A model generated the notes under the pieces. That model was not told the DNA's origin. It made no database searches and saw only the letters and a program-made list of their open reading frames with translations. The translations under genes and the position numbers were made by a program. From contig CAIWRE010000142.1 in the NCBI GenBank assembly GCA_903914985.1, forward strand, positions 1 through 5,052: a DNA stretch of 5,052 nucleotides. Direction: 5' to 3'. Below, in pieces: positions 1-5,052 of the stretch (position 1 is the stretch's first letter; every line of letters begins with the position of its first letter). Source of the DNA: an uncultured beta proteobacterium. Its GTDB lineage: Bacteria; Pseudomonadota; Gammaproteobacteria; Burkholderiales; Burkholderiaceae_C.

Positions 1-1106
<1,106 letters not shown>

Positions 1107-1128
1107 TTGCAGTCGCTCTCAGGCCAAT

Positions 1129-1162
1129 AAAAAAAAGGGATGCGTAATGCATCCCTTTTTTT
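1129..1162. terminator. Two-way Rho-independent terminator between convergent acs and adk
   Basis: A perfect 7-bp stem, GGGATGC (1137-1143) with GCATCCC (1149-1155), encloses a 5-base loop (GTAAT). It is flanked by eight A (1129-1136) on the left and seven T (1156-1162) on the right, which can pair to lengthen the stem to 14 bp. Read rightwards it gives a GC-containing hairpin followed by a U run for acs, 22 bases after the acs stop. Read leftwards it gives the same structure for adk, 46 bases after the adk stop. This symmetry is the usual form of a bidirectional terminator between convergent genes. The structure is seen directly; activity in both directions is inferred. Confidence 0.9.
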
Positions 1163-1208
1163 GGTCCGTACCGAGCGCGGGTCGGGCCCGCATTCGTGAA
1201 ACTTTGGC

Positions 1209-1865
1209 TTAGCTCTCCAGCGCAGCAAACACGCTGGCCGTGATCGATTCCACACTGCCCAGACCGCTCACGGCGCGGTACTTGGGTGCCTTGGCCGGGT
1301 CGTGTTGCGCCCAATCGGAGTAGTACTTCACCAAGGGACGGGTTTGTGCGCTGTAGACCGCCAGGCGGTTTTTGACCGTGGCTTCTTCGTCGTCCTTGCG
1401 CTGAATCAGAGGCTCACCGGTCACATCATCATGGCCTTCGACCTTGGGCGGGTTGAATTTGACGTGGTAGGTGCGGCCCGATGCGGGGTGCGAGCGGCGA
1501 CCGCTCATGCGCTCAATGATGGAATCAAAGGGCACGTCGATTTCCACCACATAGTCCAGTTCCACGCCGGCGGCCTTCATGGCGTCGGCCTGGGGAATGG
1601 TGCGCGGGAAGCCGTCGAACAAAAATCCTTTGGCGCAATCGGGCTGGGTCAGGCGCTCTTTAACCAGGTTGATGATGAGCGCGTCACTCACCAAACCGCC
1701 CGAGTCCATGATGGACTTGGCTTCCAGGCCCAAGGGGGTGCCCGCTTTGACAGCGGCGCGCAGCATGTCACCCGTGGAAATTTGGGGAATGCCGTACTTT
1801 TGGCAGATGAACGTGGCTTGCGTACCTTTGCCAGCACCCGGAGCTCCTAGAAGAATCAGTTTCAT
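1209..1865 (-). CDS. adk: Adenylate kinase, long-LID type
   Basis: Adk catalyses ATP + AMP = 2 ADP in the cytoplasm and is essential for adenine nucleotide balance. The protein has 218 residues, close to the 214 of E. coli. The P-loop GAPGAGKGT is at 7-15, the AMP-site segment STGDMLR at 30-36, GFPRT at 85-89 (R88), and the LID domain runs from about 122 to 159. The LID begins GRR at 122-124, carries YHVKFNPPK at 133-141 and ends RKDDEE at 156-161. The LID has no zinc-binding cysteines, so it is the non-metal long form. I chose the ATG at 1863-1865 because the protein then begins MKLILLGAPG as in the family and a GAGG lies 6 bases upstream. A TTG in frame at 1883 would add only six unsupported residues. 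It is the last gene of the minus-strand train, 116 bp after kdsB, and ends in TAA. It may be co-transcribed with kdsB or have its own promoter; the sequence does not decide. Confidence 0.97.
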   Translation of the reverse strand: MKLILLGAPGAGKGTQATFICQKYGIPQISTGDMLRAAVKAGTPLGLEAKSIMDSGGLVSDALIINLVKERLTQPDCAKGFLFDGFPRTIPQADAMKAAGVELDYVVEIDVPFDSIIERMSGRRSHPASGRTYHVKFNPPKVEGHDDVTGEPLIQRKDDEEATVKNRLAVYSAQTRPLVKYYSDWAQHDPAKAPKYRAVSGLGSVESITASVFAALES

Positions 1866-1981
1866 TGCGAACCTCAAAGTCAAATTGAATCTTGTTTGCG
1901 CCTGCCTACCCTCGGCAGCCTTGTCTCATATCAAGCGCAGTGTTGTCTTGTGAGAATAGCATGCGCTATCCCGCGCTTGCC
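1866..1981 (-). other. kdsB-adk intergenic leader with two small hairpins
   Basis: This is the only sizeable gap inside the minus-strand train. It holds two short inverted repeats. The first, just after the kdsB stop, pairs ATAGC with GCTAT around GCAT (about 1956-1969), and G-U pairs could extend it to 8 bp (1953-1972). The second pairs CTGCC with GGCAG around a 7-base loop (1902-1918). Neither is followed by a run of U on the adk strand, so neither is a convincing terminator. The adk ribosome binding site is at the downstream end. I could not find a promoter with good -35 and -10 boxes. The region could hold a weak adk promoter or an RNA processing site; both are inference. Confidence 0.3.
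1871..1877 (-). promoter_or_regulatory. Ribosome binding site of adk
   Basis: On the minus strand the sequence TTGAGGT precedes the ATG at 1865, with GAGG (1872-1875) spaced 6 bases from the start codon. It is the clearest Shine-Dalgarno site in the window. It decides the adk start in favour of this ATG over the upstream in-frame TTG at 1883, which lies on the far side of the site. Confidence 0.7.
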
Positions 1982-2764
1982 TTACAGGCCGTGCTGCTCC
2001 ACAACCGCCCGCACCCGTGCCAAGTCTTCGGGCGTATCCACCCCCGCACCGGGCGCCGTGTCTGCGATGTGAACGGCAATGCGGTGGCCATGCCACAGGG
2101 CGCGCAATTGCTCCAAAGCCTCGCTCACTTCCAAAGGGGCGGGTGACAAGCTTGGGAACTCGCGCAAAAAGCCCACGCGGTAGGCGTAAATGCCGATGTG
2201 CCTGAGCGGCGCCGGGCTGGGAAGCGCCAAGGCACCCGGCGGTGCGTCCCGCCAGCAAGGGATGGCGGCGCGGCTGAAATACAGCGCGTGCGCGGTGGCG
2301 TCCAGCACCACTTTCACGACGTTGGGGTTGAAAAATTCGTCCGGATTGTCGATGCGTACCGCGGCGGTGCCCATGCTGGCGGTGGCACTGAGCTGTAGCA
2401 CCTGGGCCACGGCGTTGACCAGCGCGGGGTCGATCAAAGGTTCATCACCCTGCACATTCACCACGATGGCGTCTGCAGCCAGTCCCAATATATCGCAGGC
2501 TTCGGCCAAGCGGTCGCTGCCCGACGGATGGTCCTGGCGGGTGAGGATGGCATCAACGCCGTGGCTTGCGCAGGCATCCAGAATGGATTGGCTGTCGCCT
2601 GCCACCACCACCCGCGTGCCCGCCGCCATGCCGGAGGCCACGCGCCGGGCCACGCGCACCACCATGGGCACGCCGCCAATATCGGCCAGCGGTTTGTTGG
2701 GAAGTCGGGTGGAAGCCAGCCGTGCCGGAATCAGCACGGTCAGGGCTGCGGCAATGCGGCTCAC
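1982..2764 (-). CDS. kdsB: 3-deoxy-manno-octulosonate cytidylyltransferase (CMP-Kdo synthetase)
   Basis: KdsB joins Kdo to CTP to give CMP-Kdo, the activated sugar that WaaA adds to lipid A; it acts in the cytoplasm. The protein has 260 residues (E. coli KdsB has 248). Visible motifs are the nucleotide-binding segment IPARLASTRLPNKPL at 12-26, HPSGSDR at 79-85, VNVQGDEPL at 102-110, YFSRAAIP at 162-169, HIGIYAYR at 189-196, the LEVSEALEQLR segment at 211-221 and GVDTPEDL at 241-248. The start is a GTG at 2762-2764, whose last two bases belong to the TGA of the preceding gene (GTGA, 4-bp overlap), which suggests translational coupling; only a weak AAGAG lies upstream. The eight or nine residues before the first conserved strand are a short N-terminal extension relative to E. 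coli. It ends in TAA and is followed by the adk leader. The neighbour lpxK acts in the same lipid A-Kdo pathway. The call is secure. Confidence 0.97.
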   Translation of the reverse strand: MSRIAAALTVLIPARLASTRLPNKPLADIGGVPMVVRVARRVASGMAAGTRVVVAGDSQSILDACASHGVDAILTRQDHPSGSDRLAEACDILGLAADAIVVNVQGDEPLIDPALVNAVAQVLQLSATASMGTAAVRIDNPDEFFNPNVVKVVLDATAHALYFSRAAIPCWRDAPPGALALPSPAPLRHIGIYAYRVGFLREFPSLSPAPLEVSEALEQLRALWHGHRIAVHIADTAPGAGVDTPEDLARVRAVVEQHGL

Positions 2765-2943
2765 AGCCCGAGCTCTTGGTCGGTCAGTGTGCGGGCTTCG
2801 TTTTCCAGCAGGATGGGTATGCCATCGTGCACCGGGTAGGCCAGGCGGGCGCTGCGCGACCAGAGTTCGAGCTTGTCAGCGCTCCACTCCAGAGGGCCTT
2901 TGGTGACCGGGCAAACGAGCAAAGAAAGCAGTTTCGTGTCCAT
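2761..2943 (-). CDS. Trm112/YcaR-family small protein (UPF0434 type)
   Basis: This is a 60-residue protein, the same size as E. coli YcaR, which likewise lies between lpxK and kdsB. The N-terminus MDTKLLSLLVCPVTKGPLEW is the family signature and LAYPVHDGIPILLENEAR (about 38-55) is the conserved C-terminal part. In eukaryotes and archaea, Trm112 is an activating partner of methyltransferases; the role of the short bacterial members is not well established, so I give no function. Only one cysteine (C11) is present: the second of the usual CPxC pair is threonine (T14) and no later cysteine remains, so a zinc site is unlikely. I chose the ATG at 2941-2943, 7 bases after the lpxK stop, because it matches the family start; the frame is open further upstream inside lpxK without resemblance. 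There is no clear ribosome binding site, so translation probably depends on coupling to lpxK. Its stop overlaps the kdsB start. Confidence 0.9.
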   Translation of the reverse strand: MDTKLLSLLVCPVTKGPLEWSADKLELWSRSARLAYPVHDGIPILLENEARTLTDQELGL

Positions 2944-2950
2944 GGCGCGA

Positions 2951-3997
2951 TCATAAACGGCGTGGTGCGAGGGTGGCGCGGTGCGCAGCCAGATGCTTGT
3001 CCACCGCAGCAAAAAATGCCGGTTCCATGGTTTGCTCCAGGGCCACTGACAGTGCGTGGGGTGTCACCTGCCAGAGTTTGGCCGCATCTTTTTCGGTGCA
3101 CAGCAGTTGGGCGGCCTGCGGGCCTGGCGGCTGAAATTGCGCAAAGTCGGCATGGTCGGGAAGGGCTTGGGTGTGCGCCAGAGGCACGCCCGCTTGGCGC
3201 AGCATGGCAAAAAACACCCCGGGCCGCGCGATACCTGCGACCGCATGCACGGGCGGCTTGCCTGGCGCGACCAAGTCCAGCAGCGGCGTCTCTGTGCCAT
3301 GGCGGTCTTTTGCTACCAAGGCCAGCGCGCGGTGGGCACTGAACTCGCCCATTGGTGCCGAGCCATTGGTGTGCAGTACCAGCAAACGATCGGCCGTTTG
3401 CCCCGCAATGGCTACTTCACGTCGGGGCCAGGGCTCGCGCAAGGGGCCCGCAGGAAGCAGCCATCCGTTGCCGCAAGCGCGGTCGTCAAACACACACACT
3501 TCCAGATCGCGCGCCAAACCGTAGTGCTGCAAGCCATCGTCGCAGACGATCACTTCCGTATCGGGATGGGCTGCCAACAAAGCCATAGCCGCTTGCCAGC
3601 GTTGGCGGCCGACAAACACCGGGGCACCGGTGGCGTGCTGAATCAGCAAGGGCTCATCGCCAACGGCTTGGGCGGTGGAGTTGGCGGTCACTTCCTGGCA
3701 GTCCTGCGCCTCACGTCCAAATCCGCGCGAGACCACACCCACACGCCAGCCCTGTGCCTGCAGATGCTGCACCAGCGCGATCACCGTGGGCGTTTTGCCA
3801 GCGCCTCCCGCCACCACATTGCCCACCACGATCACATAGGCAGGAACACTTTGGCTGTGGAGAAAGTTCCATCGAAACAGCTGACGCCGTAATGCAGCCA
3901 GTGCGCCATACAGTGCCGCCACCGTCAGCAGCGCGATGGCGGGAAGCCCTTTGCCAGTCCAGGCGCGCATCAACGCACGGGAGAGCGCCTGGCGCAT
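2951..3997 (-). CDS. lpxK: Tetraacyldisaccharide 4'-kinase (lipid A 4'-kinase)
   Basis: LpxK phosphorylates the 4' position of the lipid A disaccharide precursor using ATP, at the cytoplasmic face of the inner membrane, and is the sixth step of the Raetz pathway. The protein has 348 residues, slightly longer than the 328 of E. coli. A hydrophobic membrane-anchoring stretch lies at about 18-36. The Walker A loop is VGNVVAGGAGKTP at 58-70 (K68, T69), followed by SRGFGR at 90-95, GDEP at 113-116, the Walker B-like DDGLQH at 153-158, LPAGPLREP at 181-189 and the C-terminal CTEKDAAKL at 300-308. I chose the ATG at 3995-3997, 4 bases after the exbD stop; an in-frame ATG nine codons later (3970) would still leave the membrane segment intact, and the upstream ribosome binding site is weak in both cases. 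It lies between exbD and the Trm112-like gene and is tightly packed with both. Family assignment is secure; the exact start is less so. Confidence 0.96.
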   Translation of the reverse strand: MRQALSRALMRAWTGKGLPAIALLTVAALYGALAALRRQLFRWNFLHSQSVPAYVIVVGNVVAGGAGKTPTVIALVQHLQAQGWRVGVVSRGFGREAQDCQEVTANSTAQAVGDEPLLIQHATGAPVFVGRQRWQAAMALLAAHPDTEVIVCDDGLQHYGLARDLEVCVFDDRACGNGWLLPAGPLREPWPRREVAIAGQTADRLLVLHTNGSAPMGEFSAHRALALVAKDRHGTETPLLDLVAPGKPPVHAVAGIARPGVFFAMLRQAGVPLAHTQALPDHADFAQFQPPGPQAAQLLCTEKDAAKLWQVTPHALSVALEQTMEPAFFAAVDKHLAAHRATLAPRRL

Positions 3998-4001
3998 GGG
4001 C

Positions 4002-4469
4002 CTATTCGCTGCCTGGCGCGGGAGTTTGCAGCGCGAAAGTGACCTGGTTGATACCCACCAGACGTGCAGCCTCCATGGCCGTCATCACCGACTGGTGGCT
4101 GGCGCTGGCGTCTGCGCTGATCACCAGAATGGGTGTGCCGCTGCCACCGGCGCTGGCCCGCATGGCATCCACCAGGGAACGCAGGCTGCGGTCGGGCAGC
4201 ACTTCATTGCCCACGCTGTAATCACCCCGGGCGCTCACGCCCACATGCACTTCGCGTGGAAACTGTTGCCGCGCCTCGGCATTGGCCACCGGCAGGTTGA
4301 TCTTGAACTGGCTTTGCTTGCTGTAGGTGGTGGAGAGCATCAAAAAGATGAGCACCACCAGCAGCACGTCAATGAAGGGAATCAGGTTGATTTCGGGCTC
4401 GTCGTTCCTGTGCGAACCAAAACCGAAGCCGGAGCCCCCTGCGCCAGTGCCACCGAATCGCATGCTCAT
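4002..4469 (-). CDS. exbD: ExbD/TolR-family biopolymer transport protein
   Basis: ExbD is the rod subunit of a proton-driven inner-membrane motor, with ExbB as the ring, that passes energy through TonB to outer-membrane receptors. The protein has 155 residues; E. coli ExbD has 141. It has a cytoplasmic N-tail (1-26), one membrane helix at about 28-46 (NLIPFIDVLLVVLIFLML) and a periplasmic domain from about 50 to 148. D34 in the helix matches the proton-carrying aspartate (E. coli D25). The N-tail is unusually glycine-rich at 6-18, with a GFGFG stretch. The start is the ATG at 4467-4469, which overlaps the exbB stop as ATGA; a second ATG at 4461-4463 (M3) is possible. No strong ribosome binding site is visible, which agrees with coupling to exbB. 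No tonB gene is in the window. TolR is an alternative name for the same fold, but the absence of other tol genes here and the pairing with a short ExbB make ExbD the better call. Confidence 0.92.
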   Translation of the reverse strand: MSMRFGGTGAGGSGFGFGSHRNDEPEINLIPFIDVLLVVLIFLMLSTTYSKQSQFKINLPVANAEARQQFPREVHVGVSARGDYSVGNEVLPDRSLRSLVDAMRASAGGSGTPILVISADASASHQSVMTAMEAARLVGINQVTFALQTPAPGSE

Positions 4470-5052
4470 GGTTTGAGGTGTCCGCAGTTTTTCAGGTGGC
4501 GCATCAGAGCCTCGGTGCTGGTTTCCAGCGTGAGCAAATAGCGGTCCACCCGCGCCCGGAAATAGCGCCAGAACACCAGGGCTGGAATGGCAATCAGCAA
4601 GCCAAACGCTGTGTTGTACAAGGCGATGGAGATGCCTTGGGCCAACTGCCCCGGGTTGCCAGCGGCACCCACCGGGCCTTGGGCACCAAAGATCTCAATC
4701 ATGCCGATGACGGTGCCCAGCAAGCCCATCAGCGGGGCGGCGGATGCGATGGTGGCCAGCGCGCTCAAATTCGTTTCCAGGCGCTGTGCGGCGGTGCGCC
4801 CCACGCTTTGCACCATGGCACGCAGGTCCTCTTCTTGGATGGACGGCTGGTCGTTGATCGCCTTGAGCGCGCTGCCAAGCACCTCTCCCATCAGCGAGTT
4901 GCTTTGAAGTTCTGCCACGCTGGCCGAGGCGGGAATGCGCTGCGCCGTGGCGGCCATCACGGCCTGGTCCAGGCCGGGGGGCGCAATTTTGGCTTCGCCG
5001 AGGCTGATAAAGCGCTCAATCACAATGGCCAGCGCCAGCACGGAACTGGCCA
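4466..5052 (-). CDS. exbB: ExbB/TolQ-family proton channel protein, N-terminus off the window
   Basis: ExbB forms the inner-membrane ring that, with ExbD, turns the proton gradient into motion. The frame stays open to the right edge and reads A-S-S-V-L-A-L-A-I-V-I-E-R there, which is the end of the first membrane helix in this family. The GTG at 5039-5041 is therefore an internal valine and not a start, and I estimate that fewer than about 25 residues are missing. Counting that valine as 1, helix 2 covers about 97-119 with GLLGTVIGMIEIFG at 106-119, and helix 3 about 136-158 with GISIALYNTAFGLLIAIPAL. T110 and T144 match the pore threonines of E. coli ExbB (T148, T181). The position of the E. 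coli pore glutamate (E176) is isoleucine (I139) by the same alignment; E116 in helix 2 is the nearest acidic candidate. The protein is of the short type, a little over 200 residues. Its TGA overlaps the exbD start. Confidence 0.92.
   Translation of the reverse strand, partial: ASSVLALAIVIERFISLGEAKIAPPGLDQAVMAATAQRIPASASVAELQSNSLMGEVLGSALKAINDQPSIQEEDLRAMVQSVGRTAAQRLETNLSALATIASAAPLMGLLGTVIGMIEIFGAQGPVGAAGNPGQLAQGISIALYNTAFGLLIAIPALVFWRYFRARVDRYLLTLETSTEALMRHLKNCGHLKP

Noticed and set aside
1302..1850. Open frame on the + strand (182 codons) opposite adk
   Set aside because: It is antisense to the conserved adk frame; the translation shows no known motif and fits a codon-bias shadow.
1865..1883. 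Longer adk start at a TTG (1883)
   Set aside because: It adds six residues not seen in the family, and the GAGG ribosome binding site lies between the TTG and the ATG, properly spaced only for the ATG.
1923..1956. Possible adk promoter with a TATGAG or TATTCT -10 box
   Set aside because: No partner resembling TTGACA occurs at 16-18 bases upstream of either box, so the match is no better than chance in AT-richer intergenic DNA.
2190..2906. Open frame on the + strand (238 codons) opposite kdsB and the Trm112-like gene
   Set aside because: It runs antisense across two genes with clear families. Its Ala/Ser/Arg-rich, low-complexity translation looks like a shadow of GC-rich codon bias.
3056..3892. 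Long open frame on the + strand (278 codons) opposite lpxK
   Set aside because: It lies wholly inside a well-recognised lpxK gene on the other strand. The translation has no recognisable family and is rich in His, Arg and Gln, as expected for the antisense of a high-GC gene, and no ribosome binding site stands out.
5039..5041. GTG as the start of exbB
   Set aside because: The frame stays open to the window edge and the codons before the GTG (A-S-S) continue the first membrane helix, so the true start is off the window.

Overview
The window looks like a chromosomal fragment from a betaproteobacterium, most likely order Burkholderiales and plausibly family Comamonadaceae. I base this on the high-GC coding style, the protein sequences (for example the LLVCPVTKGPL start of the Trm112-like protein and the ISIALYNTAFGL segment of ExbB) and the gene order exbB-exbD-lpxK-Trm112-kdsB-adk. 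Genus-level placement is not possible by eye. Layout: the left fifth (1-1106, + strand) is the C-terminal part of an acetyl-CoA synthetase gene (acs) whose start lies off the left edge. The rest (1209-5052) is a minus-strand gene train read from right to left: exbB (start cut by the right edge), exbD, lpxK, a 60-residue Trm112/YcaR-like gene, kdsB and adk. acs and the train converge on a 102-bp gap that holds one strong symmetrical hairpin (1129-1162) flanked by A and T runs, which fits a shared two-way Rho-independent terminator. Gene packing: exbB/exbD overlap by 4 bp (ATGA), exbD/lpxK are 4 bp apart, lpxK/Trm112 are 7 bp apart, and Trm112/kdsB overlap by 4 bp (GTGA, with a GTG start for kdsB). 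This is the spacing of one translationally coupled operon. Only adk is set apart, by a 116-bp gap (1866-1981) with its own clear ribosome binding site. The promoter of the train should lie to the right of the window; none is visible inside the compact part. How the genes work together: LpxK (lipid A 4'-kinase) and KdsB (CMP-Kdo synthesis) supply the inner part of lipopolysaccharide. ExbB and ExbD form a proton-driven inner-membrane motor that energises outer-membrane transport. Adk balances adenine nucleotides and recycles AMP, including the AMP released by Acs, although Acs is transcribed from the other side. The small Trm112-like protein sits between lpxK and kdsB, as ycaR does in E. coli. 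I found no mobile element, CRISPR array, tRNA or rRNA, and no convincing undescribed system. This is an ordinary housekeeping region with a few family-level oddities worth a look: the missing pore glutamate in ExbB, a single-cysteine Trm112-like protein, and a glycine-rich ExbD tail.
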